Positions 54,345 through 63,460 of a DNA stretch of 64,000 nt are shown here, piece after piece. Within the stretch, counting starts at the first letter, position 1; each line of letters starts with the position of its first letter. The DNA is from Magnetococcales bacterium (lineage in GTDB: Bacteria > Pseudomonadota > Magnetococcia > Magnetococcales > Magnetaquicoccaceae). Location: the NCBI GenBank assembly GCA_015231915.1, contig JADGAR010000006.1:1-64000 (forward strand), given 5' to 3'. Under the pieces are notes generated by a model. The model did no database searches. It was not told the origin of the DNA and worked only from the letters and a program-made list of their open reading frames with translations. Position numbers and translations under genes: made by a program.

Positions 54345-56605
54345 TCGCGCTGCCGATCCTGGCCTGCCTGTTGCCCGGCGCGGCCTGGCCGGTGACCATC
54401 GACATGGGCGTGGATGCCGCCACCCGGCAGCGTTTCACGGCGCGGGACTGGCGGGATCAGCAACGCGACTGGCTGATGCTGGGCGCCCTGCTCATGGACA
54501 AGACCCTCCCCGCCGCCACGCTCCAACGGGAACTCACCGCCATGCCCACACTGCGCCTGGGGTATCTGCGCTCCCTGGGGGATTGGGAATTCGGCGTCAC
54601 CAGGGAGCGATCCCTCGACGCTCACACCCTGCTGGCCCTGCTCCCCGCCGGTCTCGATGCGCAGCAGCGTCAGAATCTGCTGGCGGGCATGGCCGACCGG
54701 CACCGTCTGCGTGTTGGCGTTGTCCCGAAGGTGGTGCGCCCCTTCGTCTACCGCCTCGCGGACGACCATTCCGCCACCCTGATCCGGGAAGAGGAGGCAG
54801 CGGGAGACGCACTCTTCACCACCGCCAGCGGCTACCGGGAACGCACCGTCGCAACCCTTGCCGACCTGGAGGGGTTTCTGCGCGACACGGACCTCCTGTC
54901 GGGTCTGGCCCTGGAGCGGGATGGCCGGGTGCGGCTCATGGGGCGCAAACTCCTCGCCGCCTCCCGCCTGGGGGTGAACCCGGAGGATGTGGCAGCCCTG
55001 TGGCAGGCCGAACGCGCCCTGCGCGACGACCAGAAAGCGGGCATGGGTTTCTCCCTGGAACCGGTGTTCGACCACGAGACGCTGCCCCGCTTCTTCCGGG
55101 AACGCCTGGCACCATTGCTGCGCCACATGGTGCTCACGGAGCCGGAACAGGCCATGGTGGAGACCGAAGCGGCCTTGCGTCGCCAGGAGACCGATCGTCT
55201 GTTCGAATTATGGAACAAAATCGAAAACCAGGGCGCGGATTCGCCTGTGCCGGACGATGCCCTGGCGATCCGGTTTCTGGAGTTCCTCGCTGCCTGCGCC
55301 GACAGGCCGGTGGAGAGCGCCCGGAACCCGGAACGGGTGGCCCGTTTCCGGCAGACGGTGCGCGACGCGGGATGGGGACGCTTCGTCCGGGAGATGGCCT
55401 CCTGCACGGTGCTGAAAAACCGTTTCCAGTACGCGCGCTACGATGGCAACCTGCAGGGAACCGGCGTGGGCATGACCCTGTTTCTGACCGATCTGCTGGC
55501 CAAATTGTGGGGCATGGACGACGGATCCCTGGCCCCGGTACGGGAGATCGACGGTTTCGTGCCGATCCCGCGTGTGGCGGTGTCGCCTTTGTTCTGGAAG
55601 GAGATGGAGACGCGGCCCGACACCCGCCTGTGGTTTGGACCGCGCCGTTCCGGGTATGCTGCGGGTCAGGAGGAACTGCGGCTGGCAGGGAGCACGACCC
55701 GGGTGCATGCCGCCTCCTCGGATCCCTTGCGCCCTGGGCGGGAGGAGGCAGCCAACGCCGCCACGGCGGCCTTTTTGGGATGGTGGAACGACCATTACGA
55801 CGAGGTGGCCCATTACGAACCGGAATTCCAGCGTCTCGACGCCATCATGCGCTGGAGCCTGGCGCTGGGCTGGCTCGCGCAACGCCAGGCCTCGGAACGG
55901 CTGGGATTCCTGGCGCAGGTTGCGGTGGACCGTTCCGCCTGGTTTCCGGACTGGGCCAGGGGACAACCCCGTTTTCCCCAGCCTCCCGAGGCGCGGGTGG
56001 CCTTCTTTGCACGCGGTCACCGGGGGATCGACACGGAGAGTTTTCCTGTTTTGCAATCCGCGCCTTACGCCCAGGGGGGGGGATGGCGGTTTCTTCACGG
56101 CGGGGTATCGCTGGGAGACCGCAGCGATTTCGCGCCTTCTTCCGGCGAATGGAGCGACCCGGCTCCCCCCGACCCACTGCGCAGCCCCGTGGAGGAGATC
56201 GCCCCCCGCGCGGTCCCCCCCACCGCGCTGTTGGCAACAGACCCCCCCTGGCTGGAAAACCGGGTCGGCGACCTGCCGGTGGGCCGTTTGCGCATCGAGA
56301 GCACCACTTCAGAAACGTTGCGGATGGTCTGGGAAAGCCGGGAGTGGCTGTGGGGTCAGGACCTGGCCCGCCGCCTCGGCCTGCCGGGCGATCCCGCCGA
56401 ATGGATGCGTTCCTGGCCGGAACTGGCCGAGTTCACTGCTTTGGATTGCCGGCGCTGTTATCTCGTCCGGATGCGGGACGCCTCACGCTGGCTGCGCCTT
56501 GCGCCGGAGCCTCCTGCCGCCGATGGGGCATGGGATGGCCGGGTGGCCGATCCCGCCGGGGAGGTGGTGCGCATGGTCTGGCTGGACGAAACGGGAGCCC
56601 GTTGA
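54326..56605 (+). CDS. Large exported protein of unknown family
   Basis: A 759-aa protein with a signal peptide (MLRPLLIALPILACLLPGAAWP). No membrane helix follows. The best-preserved-looking core is near 370-400 (RYDGNLQGTGVGMTLFLTDLLAKLW), followed by TRLWFGPRRSGYAAG and GWWNDHYDEVAHYEPEFQRLD. I do not recognise the family; it is tryptophan- and acid-rich, fitting a periplasmic or surface-bound globular protein. The gene lies between two Sel1 genes in one transcript and may be their client or an enzyme working on surface glycans. This is inference. Confidence 0.75.
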   Translation: MLRPLLIALPILACLLPGAAWPVTIDMGVDAATRQRFTARDWRDQQRDWLMLGALLMDKTLPAATLQRELTAMPTLRLGYLRSLGDWEFGVTRERSLDAHTLLALLPAGLDAQQRQNLLAGMADRHRLRVGVVPKVVRPFVYRLADDHSATLIREEEAAGDALFTTASGYRERTVATLADLEGFLRDTDLLSGLALERDGRVRLMGRKLLAASRLGVNPEDVAALWQAERALRDDQKAGMGFSLEPVFDHETLPRFFRERLAPLLRHMVLTEPEQAMVETEAALRRQETDRLFELWNKIENQGADSPVPDDALAIRFLEFLAACADRPVESARNPERVARFRQTVRDAGWGRFVREMASCTVLKNRFQYARYDGNLQGTGVGMTLFLTDLLAKLWGMDDGSLAPVREIDGFVPIPRVAVSPLFWKEMETRPDTRLWFGPRRSGYAAGQEELRLAGSTTRVHAASSDPLRPGREEAANAATAAFLGWWNDHYDEVAHYEPEFQRLDAIMRWSLALGWLAQRQASERLGFLAQVAVDRSAWFPDWARGQPRFPQPPEARVAFFARGHRGIDTESFPVLQSAPYAQGGGWRFLHGGVSLGDRSDFAPSSGEWSDPAPPDPLRSPVEEIAPRAVPPTALLATDPPWLENRVGDLPVGRLRIESTTSETLRMVWESREWLWGQDLARRLGLPGDPAEWMRSWPELAEFTALDCRRCYLVRMRDASRWLRLAPEPPAADGAWDGRVADPAGEVVRMVWLDETGAR

Positions 56606-56734
56606 TGCCCTGTTCCCGGAGGCAGGCAATTCCCATTGCGCAGACGAGCCGGGCGCAATAAAATCCTGCTCATGCCCGACGCCGCTACCGGACAGGGACG
56701 ACGCGGATCCTCCCTCTCCAAAGGTCCAGCCGCA

Positions 56735-57322
56735 ATGAACAGACCCGCAACACCCTGCACCCCGCGCCTCCTTGCCTGCACCCTCCTGATCCTTCACGGC
56801 ATCAGCCAGCCGCACTCCTCCTGGGCCGAAAAGCCGCCCCCCCTCCCTCCTTCGCTGAGCACGGAACAGAATCCGGAGGCCGATTCCCGCATGGGCCACA
56901 AAAAATTTCGGGAGGGAAATTATCAGCAGGCCATGATCTACCTGCGCTATGCGGAAAAAGATGGCGATCTGGAAGCGGCCTACCTGATCGGCTTGATGTA
57001 CTACAAGGGCCTGGGGATGCAACAGCCCGATCTCAACGAGGCGCGCAAATGGCTGATCAAGGCCGCATGGGGGAAAAACATCCATGCCCAGATCCTGGTG
57101 GGGGGGATGTTCGAATCCGGCACCGGTGTCACCAAGGACATCAAGAATGCCATCAAATGGTATGGCAGGGCTGCCCGACTGGGCAGTCGCGAGGCAGCGA
57201 CCATCATGGCGCGACTAAAAATCACCCATCCTGATCTTGTCAACGAACATCTCAAACATTGCACACCAAGGCCCCATGAGGGGATCATTCCCCAGATCAA
57301 AAAATTCTTCTACGGATGTTGA
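56735..57322 (+). CDS. Secreted Sel1-repeat protein
   Basis: A 195-aa protein. The ATG at 56735 was chosen because a signal peptide follows (RLLACTLLILHGI, then SSWA as likely cleavage site); an upstream in-frame ATG at 56636 gives an unconvincing leader. Three Sel1 repeats occupy about 50-160 (AAYLIGLMYYKGLGMQQPD; AQILVGGMFESGTGVTKD). Two Cys near the end (HCTP, YGC) may form a disulfide. It ends the operon, tail to tail with the nucleotidyltransferase gene across 12 bases. Confidence 0.8.
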   Translation: MNRPATPCTPRLLACTLLILHGISQPHSSWAEKPPPLPPSLSTEQNPEADSRMGHKKFREGNYQQAMIYLRYAEKDGDLEAAYLIGLMYYKGLGMQQPDLNEARKWLIKAAWGKNIHAQILVGGMFESGTGVTKDIKNAIKWYGRAARLGSREAATIMARLKITHPDLVNEHLKHCTPRPHEGIIPQIKKFFYGC

Positions 57323-57334
57323 TCCCCGTCGCCC

Positions 57335-58399
57335 TCAGGCCGCAAACACTTCCGGATAGTCCCGGCAAGCCTGCCGAAAATCCCCCATGCGACCGATGTC
57401 CATCCAGTAATCCAGAAACGGAAACGCCGCCGTGACCTCGCCCTGCTTGATGATGCGCTGAAACAGCGTCGGCATGTCGAAATACTGTCCGTGGGGAATC
57501 AGGGAGAGCACCTCCGGATCCAGGAGATAAATTCCGGCATTGACGAAATACTCCTGCACCGGTTTCTCCTCGATGGTCAACAGCCGGTGGTTGTCGAGAC
57601 GCACCACCCCATACGGCACGGTCTGCTCCACCTTGCGCACGCACAGGGTGGCGCGGGATTGATGCTCCAGATGAAAATCCAGCACGTGCTGAAAGTTGAT
57701 CCGGGTCAACAGGTCGCCGTTCATGACGAAAAAGGGTTTTTCCGGAGGCTCCGGCAGCAAGGAAAGGGAACCCGCCGTGCCCAGCCGACCGTTCTCCTCC
57801 AGGTATTCGATCTCCACGCCCCAGGCGGCACCATCGCCGAAATACTCCTTGATCATCTCCTTGCGGTAATTGACCGACAGGAAGAACCTGCGGAAACCAT
57901 GGGCGATGAAGCTTTCCAGGATCACCTCCAGAATCGGCTTGGAACCCACCTTGAGCAACGGTTTGGGCACCATGTCGGTCAGCGGGGAGAGACGCGAGCC
58001 AAGCCCGCCGGCCATCAACGTCACCCAGTTGTCCCGCGGCATGGGGGTGGCGAGGTTGTGCATCGTCTCCAGACCCACCACGGCGCCGTCGTCATCCAGG
58101 ATCGGCATATGTTCGATGGTCTTGAGGTTCATCATCGCCAGGATGCGCTCCCTGGAATCCGCCTTGCGGGCAAAGGTGGGCGTGGCGTTCATGATGTTCA
58201 TAACCGGCTCCTTCATGTCTATCCGTTTCAGCAGGGCGCGGCGCACATCCCCATCGGTCACCACGCCTTGCAAACGACGGTCGGCATCGGTCACCAGCGC
58301 CAGACGCAGCGCCCCTTTGTCTATCACGCGAATCGCATCCAGGACCGTGGTTTCGGGCCGGATCAGAATGTGTTGCCAGCGTTCCCGAGTCAGAGTCAT
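57335..58399 (-). CDS. Sugar-phosphate nucleotidyltransferase with CBS pair (PtmE-like)
   Basis: A 354-aa protein. Residues 1-115 hold two CBS domains (DAIRVIDKGALRLALVTDAD; VVTDGDVRRALL; HMPILDDDGAVVGL). Residues 120-350 are a nucleotidyltransferase (LMAGGLGSRLSPLTDMVPKPLL, PFFVMNGDLLTRINF, DYWMDIG). This CBS-NTP-transferase architecture is that of PtmE, the glucosamine-1-phosphate guanylyltransferase of Campylobacter legionaminic acid synthesis. Last gene seen of the minus-strand glycosylation cluster, 120 bases beyond the aminotransferase. Confidence 0.85.
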   Translation of the reverse strand: MTLTRERWQHILIRPETTVLDAIRVIDKGALRLALVTDADRRLQGVVTDGDVRRALLKRIDMKEPVMNIMNATPTFARKADSRERILAMMNLKTIEHMPILDDDGAVVGLETMHNLATPMPRDNWVTLMAGGLGSRLSPLTDMVPKPLLKVGSKPILEVILESFIAHGFRRFFLSVNYRKEMIKEYFGDGAAWGVEIEYLEENGRLGTAGSLSLLPEPPEKPFFVMNGDLLTRINFQHVLDFHLEHQSRATLCVRKVEQTVPYGVVRLDNHRLLTIEEKPVQEYFVNAGIYLLDPEVLSLIPHGQYFDMPTLFQRIIKQGEVTAAFPFLDYWMDIGRMGDFRQACRDYPEVFAA

Positions 58400-58519
58400 C
58401 TTTCACAGTCTCCCTTCACGCACGCATCGTCATGCCGATCTTCCCCGCCAGGCGGGGGCTGTTTTTACGATTGCAAAAAGAAGACCATGTTATTAATTAA
58501 ATAAAATCAATAAAATAAT
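58400..58519. other. Short intergenic gap with AT-rich half
   Basis: 58481-58519 is nearly pure A/T. A small stem-loop CCCCG/CGGGG at 58443-58457 is followed by T's on the plus strand, but no plus-strand gene needs a terminator there. A GGGAG ribosome site for the PtmE-like gene lies at the lower end. Confidence 0.4.
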
Positions 58520-59683
58520 TCAAAAATTCCCCTCGGCAAAAAGGGACAGCACGGCAGAAACGACCCGGTCCTGATCTGCCTCGGCAAGACCGGAAGCACA
58601 CGGCAGGGTCACGATCCGCTGCCAAAGGGAGTCGCTCACCGGCTGCGGGGTGCGGGGCGCCTCCCGATAGGGCGCCTGCAAATGGACCGGCTTCCAGAAA
58701 GGCCGGGCATCGATCCCGGCTTGGCACAAAGCGGCGCGCACCCTGCCGGGCAGCTCCGCATCCGTGGCGCGCAGCAAAAAACCGGAAAACCAGCAGGCGC
58801 TCTCGCTCTCGCCGGGAGCGGGAAAGGGCAGCACGCCGGACAGACCGGCGAAGGCGCGGTCATAACGGGCGCGAATGCGCCGCTTGGCCGCCACCAGTTG
58901 CTCCAGACGCTCCATCTGGGCGCATCCCACGGCGGCCTGCAGATTGGTCATGCGGTAGTTGAACCCCACCCGGTCATGCTCGTAGTCGGCGCCCAGCCGC
59001 GCCGTGGTGGTGAGATGGCGCACCAGGGCCAGCAACTCCGGATCGTCGCCGGTCACGGCCCCACCCCCGCCACAGGTGACGGTCTTGTTGCCGTTGAAGG
59101 AAAAGACCGTCAAATCGGCCCCCAGGGCCGCCACGGGCCGGCCATGCCGGGTGGCCCCCAAGGCGGCGGCGGCATCGGCGATCACCGGCAGCCCCCGGCC
59201 CCGCGCCGCCGGGACGATCGTCTCCATGGCCGCAGGCAGACCCAGGGTATGCACGGCCATCACCGCCGCCACCCGCCGCCCGCTGGCCGCATGGATCACC
59301 TGCCCCCCGCGCGTGACGGTCTGGCGCTCCAGAGACTCCTCCAACAGGTTGCACGAGAGATTCCAACTCGCCTGGTCCACATCCAGCAGCCAGGGCGAGG
59401 CGCCGCAATGGGCCACCGCATTGGCGCTGGCGATGAAGGTCAACGACGGCACGATCACCAGGTCGTCCCGGCCCACCCCCAAGGCGGTCAGGGCCGCGTG
59501 CAGCCCGCAGGTTCCGGAGGAGACCGCCACCGCGTGACGCGCCCCGCTCGCTTGCGCCACCATCGCCTCGAAACGGTCCACGAACGGTCCCACCGACGAC
59601 ACGAAGGTCGAACGGATGCATTCGGCCAGATAGGCGGCCTCGTTGCCGGTCAAATCCGGCACCGCCAGGGGAATCCGGGTCAT
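58520..59683 (-). CDS. DegT/DnrJ/EryC1-type aminotransferase (LegC-like)
   Basis: A 387-aa PLP-dependent sugar aminotransferase. IPLAVPDLTGNEAAYLAECI, the VSSVGPFVDRFE segment and the PLP Lys in FSFNGNKTVTCGGGG are typical of the LegC subgroup, which makes the 4-amino sugar on UDP-GlcNAc-derived 4-keto sugars. VIADAAAALGA holds the Asp of the cofactor site. It lies nine bases downstream of the dehydratase gene, which should supply its 4-keto substrate. Confidence 0.88.
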   Translation of the reverse strand: MTRIPLAVPDLTGNEAAYLAECIRSTFVSSVGPFVDRFEAMVAQASGARHAVAVSSGTCGLHAALTALGVGRDDLVIVPSLTFIASANAVAHCGASPWLLDVDQASWNLSCNLLEESLERQTVTRGGQVIHAASGRRVAAVMAVHTLGLPAAMETIVPAARGRGLPVIADAAAALGATRHGRPVAALGADLTVFSFNGNKTVTCGGGGAVTGDDPELLALVRHLTTTARLGADYEHDRVGFNYRMTNLQAAVGCAQMERLEQLVAAKRRIRARYDRAFAGLSGVLPFPAPGESESACWFSGFLLRATDAELPGRVRAALCQAGIDARPFWKPVHLQAPYREAPRTPQPVSDSLWQRIVTLPCASGLAEADQDRVVSAVLSLFAEGNF

Positions 59684-59692
59684 GGGGCGATC

Positions 59693-60892
59693 CTACATCT
59701 TGCCGTCCAGGTCACGGCCCGTGTCCAGATGGGCCAGGGTGGGCACCGCCTGTTGCAGCGCGGAGACCATCTCCTCCATGCGCCAGCGGGGTGCCTCGCG
59801 CATCTGCCGCATGCCCACCAGAAATCTCGCCAGCGCCTCATCCTGGCCGGCCAGCGCCCTGGTGACGACGCCGACACGCGCAAAACGTCCCCAATCCACC
59901 TCTTCCCCAGGGGCGTGAAACTCCTCTTCCTCTTTTTCGCCGGAGGTATCGCTGCCGGAAAAACGACAAGGCCACTCCCGGCAACCGGGGGCCATGGAAC
60001 CGGCGAAAAGACGTGCCTCCTCGTCCGATTCGAAGCAGCGCGGACGATAGCCATGCTCTTCCAGAAAGATCTCGGCGATGCGGGCGAACGTGACCAGATC
60101 GACGCCCCTGTCCAGTTTCGGCAGGTAGATCTCCCGGTTGCCCCCGCTGGCCAGGGCCAACAGACAGAGCTGACCGGCCTCCTCGTGGGAGATGAAATAA
60201 CGCCGCACATCCAGCGGCGCGGCGAGGGGCTGCCGTTTCTCCAGACGCCGGACAAAGCCGTGCAACAGGCTCCCGTCGGAAAAGGCCACGTTGGCGAACC
60301 GGGAGCTGACCGCCGTCACATCCCCGGACCAGCGCCACATCACCCGCTCCATCAACGCCTTGCTCGCTCCCATGAGATTGACCGGATTGACCGCCTTGTC
60401 CGACGAGACCGAAAAGAACTTCCCTGGCGGTCGCACCGCCAATACCGCCAGCAGTTCATCCAGGGCCAGGATGTTGACATGCAGCATGCGCATCAGGGTG
60501 AAGGGATCCCGCTCGGCCCGCACATGCTTGAGGGCGGCAAAGTTCACCACCAGGTCGAACGGCTTTTGCGCGGCCCAGAAATGCTCGAACTCCACGCTCC
60601 CCAGGGCGATGGCGCTGGTGGCGAAATCGTCGGGAAGTCTCGCATCGGCGGCCCGCAACTCCCGCACCAGCTCCACCAGGTTGTTCTCGCCGGGATCCAC
60701 CAGCCGCAACCCCCCCAGCGGATAACGGGCCGCCACCCGCACGAAGGCCGCCCCGATGGAGCCTGCCGCGCCGATCACCAGCATCCGCGCGCCGCGCAAA
60801 TGCCCGGCGATCTGGGCCGCCTGTGCCTCCATGTCCGCCTGGAACAAAGACTCCTCCCGGCCCAGGATCCTGCGCAAGATCGCCGGGGTCAT
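59693..60892 (-). CDS. NDP-sugar 4,6-dehydratase, CapD/LegB-like
   Basis: A 399-aa extended short-chain dehydrogenase. The NAD motif is LVIGAAGSIGAAFVRVAA and the active-site segment SSDKAVNPVNLMGASK, in which Met replaces the usual Tyr of YxxxK, as in CapD/WbpM-type enzymes. It should remove water from UDP-GlcNAc to give the 4-keto-6-deoxy sugar used next by the LegC-like enzyme. Its start overlaps the Maf gene stop by four bases, so they are coupled. Confidence 0.85.
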   Translation of the reverse strand: MTPAILRRILGREESLFQADMEAQAAQIAGHLRGARMLVIGAAGSIGAAFVRVAARYPLGGLRLVDPGENNLVELVRELRAADARLPDDFATSAIALGSVEFEHFWAAQKPFDLVVNFAALKHVRAERDPFTLMRMLHVNILALDELLAVLAVRPPGKFFSVSSDKAVNPVNLMGASKALMERVMWRWSGDVTAVSSRFANVAFSDGSLLHGFVRRLEKRQPLAAPLDVRRYFISHEEAGQLCLLALASGGNREIYLPKLDRGVDLVTFARIAEIFLEEHGYRPRCFESDEEARLFAGSMAPGCREWPCRFSGSDTSGEKEEEEFHAPGEEVDWGRFARVGVVTRALAGQDEALARFLVGMRQMREAPRWRMEEMVSALQQAVPTLAHLDTGRDLDGKM

Positions 60893-63387
60893 GGCTCGCC
60901 TCCTGCCACGGCCAGTTCTTCCAGCAAAGTGCGCGCCGCTTTGTTCTCCGGGTCCTCCTCCAGGATTCGCCCGAAAGTCCGCGCCGCCGCCTCCCGTTGT
61001 CCCAACTCCAGATAGAGCCGTCCCAGCTTCATCATGGTCAAGAAATCCTTGCGCACCACCTTGAGATAATCCTCGAAGACGCCCACCGCCCCTTGGCCAT
61101 CCCCGGTCAGGCGCAACAGCTCGGCAAAATAGGGCACATGGAAGAACGACACCTCCGACAACCGCCTGGAGACCGCCAGGGCGGTCAGCAGGTCATGCCC
61201 CTGGAGCGCGATGGTGAACAGGCGTTGCAGGCTCTCCGGCAGCAAAATCGGCAGCGTCACCTGGCGGTAATGGCGCATGGCCGTTTCCGGCTGTCGTTCC
61301 ATCTCCGCCAGATAGCCGCGGATCAGATGCAGGTACTCGCCCCGCTCCGGCAGCGCGCTTTGCTCCAACCCGTCGCCGAAGCGCCGCAGCCGTTCCGTTT
61401 CCCTGGTGCGGAACAGGGCGGCTGCCTTGGCGCGCACCATCAGCGGGGAACTCTGCTGGGCCAGGATGTAGTGCTTGTAGTCGTGCTCGGTTTGTGTCAT
61501 CGATGCGGCAAAGGCGCTCTCCAGTTCCAGCATGCCGGCGCGGATGGCGGGCGGGAAATCGTCGATCGTCTGGCCCCGCCGGTCGAGAAACACCCGATAT
61601 CGACCGGGCTGCTTGTCCTGGCGCCATTGCTGGAGCAGGGATTTGCCATCGGGACGGGGTTTTTCCTCCTCCAGGCGGGAGCGGACGCGCTGCCGCGCCG
61701 CGTCGAGCAGCCGGATCAGCGAGACGGCGTTGTCCCGGTAGATGGTATAATAATCGCGGCCCGCCTTTTCGATCTCCGCGTCGCTCCACTCCCGGTCCCT
61801 GTCCGGGCGGCTCAGCTTCAGCAAAGCGGCCAGGCCCCAGCGTTTGACCAGCCGGCTCTCCTCGCGCAACTCCTCGTCGAGGGTCTGCTCGATGGCGTCC
61901 ATGCGCCGCTTGTATTTGAAATCGGGCTTCTTGCCCTTGCGACCGAACAGGCCGTCGTTGCAGGCCAGCCCCTCGGTGGCCAGATCCCGGACCCGGACCA
62001 CCCGTGCCCGCATCCGGTTGAGTTCCTCCTCCATGGCCTGGCAGTGGGCGACGCGGGTGGCGGCACTCTCCTCCGGGAGCGAAGCCTCCAGCAGCGCCCT
62101 TGCCGATCCCTCTCCGGCGGGGGGGGCGAGTTCCTCCCAGGGCAGGTGCGCCACCCCGTCGATGCGGGCAGCGGAGAGGGCCGGATTGATCAGGCGGCAA
62201 CCCCGATCCGCCGCGTATCCCGCCAGGGCGGCCAGGCTGGGAATGGCATTGAGAAAATCGTAGCGGGTCTCCGCCATCCAGCCGCCGTAGGTTTCCACCA
62301 TCAGGTCGCCGCGGGCGATATAGGGGCCGATGGACTGCTCCACGCTCCCGGCCACATGGGTGAACCCCTCGCGGCTGAAGCACAGGTCGAATCCCGCCAG
62401 CACCACCCGCTCGAATCCCATGTCGATGGCCACCCCCAGGGCCTGATGCCCCACGGTGATGCCGGGATAGTTGACCACCAGCGGATTCCGCGCCGACTCC
62501 CAGGGCAGCAGCCCCCCCATGTAGACCCCGCGCCCCCGCCACTGACCCAACAACGCAGGGTTGAGATGATACATGTTGACCAGCAGACTCCGCTGCCAAA
62601 AGGGCAGGATCCCCTTGCTCTGATGGAAGATGACATCGTGGGGGTCGATGGCAAAGAAGAGATCCGGCTCGATCCCTGCCTGACGCAGATGGTCGGCCAC
62701 CCGCGCCACGGCCAGGACCACGATCCGATCCCGGTGGGCGACGATCCAGGGAAAGCTCTCCGGCAACGAGGGACCGCCGGCGAGCAGAACTGCGGTACGA
62801 CCCTGAAACCGACCGGACAGAACCGACACCGGAGTGCGGTTCTCGCTGAGATTCTCCAGGCATTTCACCATGAAGACCCGGTTGCCGATCTCCTGGTTCA
62901 CCTGCAGCCGGTATTGACCCAGCGCGGTTTCCAGGCCGTTGTACATGGCCACGTATCCGTCATGCTGTCCGTCCATGACGGCCAGGGATTGGACCGGATA
63001 GACCTGTCCGAGATAAAAATAGTCCTTGAGGGAGAGTGTTTCGGCGTCGTTCGCCCAGGCATCGGGCGGGCACAGGGTCACCCATGGGGGGAGTTCGGCG
63101 GGCAGGATCGCCTCTTCGGTCAGGCGGGCGATCAGTTCCGGGAACTCCAGAAAAACGAAGCGCGAACCCTCCGGTCGCTTGCGCTTCACGACCCAGTCCA
63201 CCAGCAGGCCGGAATCGGTGCCCGCCACCAGAAAAAGGGACTCGGTCTTGGCGAAGAGTTCGGAGAACTGCTGCCCGAACAGCGTGTCCGACCCCACCCT
63301 GGAAAAGGCTTCCTGGTTGACCTCGGGGAGATAGCGTTCCCCGAAGCGGTTCATGAGAAACGAACCGAATGGCTTGTCATTCGTCAT
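60889..63387 (-). CDS. Maf/DUF115 motility-associated glycosyltransferase with TPR tail
   Basis: An 832-aa protein. The start at 63387 has GGAAGG about 11 bases upstream. The DUF115/MptE-like core at about 200-430 shows RTAVLLAGGPSLPES, PDLFFAIDPHDVIFHQS and GHQALGVAIDMGFERVVLAG with CFSR following. Maf proteins transfer nonulosonic acids (pseudaminic or legionaminic) to flagellin in the cytoplasm. The last about 250 residues have TPR-like helices (GRLYLELGQREAAARTFGRIL). Adjacent legB/legC/ptmE-like genes supply the sugar, making a legionaminic-type flagellin glycan likely. Confidence 0.87.
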   Translation of the reverse strand: MTNDKPFGSFLMNRFGERYLPEVNQEAFSRVGSDTLFGQQFSELFAKTESLFLVAGTDSGLLVDWVVKRKRPEGSRFVFLEFPELIARLTEEAILPAELPPWVTLCPPDAWANDAETLSLKDYFYLGQVYPVQSLAVMDGQHDGYVAMYNGLETALGQYRLQVNQEIGNRVFMVKCLENLSENRTPVSVLSGRFQGRTAVLLAGGPSLPESFPWIVAHRDRIVVLAVARVADHLRQAGIEPDLFFAIDPHDVIFHQSKGILPFWQRSLLVNMYHLNPALLGQWRGRGVYMGGLLPWESARNPLVVNYPGITVGHQALGVAIDMGFERVVLAGFDLCFSREGFTHVAGSVEQSIGPYIARGDLMVETYGGWMAETRYDFLNAIPSLAALAGYAADRGCRLINPALSAARIDGVAHLPWEELAPPAGEGSARALLEASLPEESAATRVAHCQAMEEELNRMRARVVRVRDLATEGLACNDGLFGRKGKKPDFKYKRRMDAIEQTLDEELREESRLVKRWGLAALLKLSRPDRDREWSDAEIEKAGRDYYTIYRDNAVSLIRLLDAARQRVRSRLEEEKPRPDGKSLLQQWRQDKQPGRYRVFLDRRGQTIDDFPPAIRAGMLELESAFAASMTQTEHDYKHYILAQQSSPLMVRAKAAALFRTRETERLRRFGDGLEQSALPERGEYLHLIRGYLAEMERQPETAMRHYRQVTLPILLPESLQRLFTIALQGHDLLTALAVSRRLSEVSFFHVPYFAELLRLTGDGQGAVGVFEDYLKVVRKDFLTMMKLGRLYLELGQREAAARTFGRILEEDPENKAARTLLEELAVAGGEP

Positions 63388-63460
63388 GGGCGGTCTGGCC
63401 TTCCTGCACGCAGAGGGTGAGAACTCACCGCACCCCAAGCAATTTTCCGGCCATTTTTGA

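Noticed and set aside
58443-58457. Stem-loop followed by T tract
   Set aside because: T tract is on the plus strand, but neighbouring genes are on the minus strand, and the stem is only five pairs.
60823-63420. 865-codon plus-strand frame opposite the Maf gene
   Set aside because: Antisense of a clear DUF115 protein.
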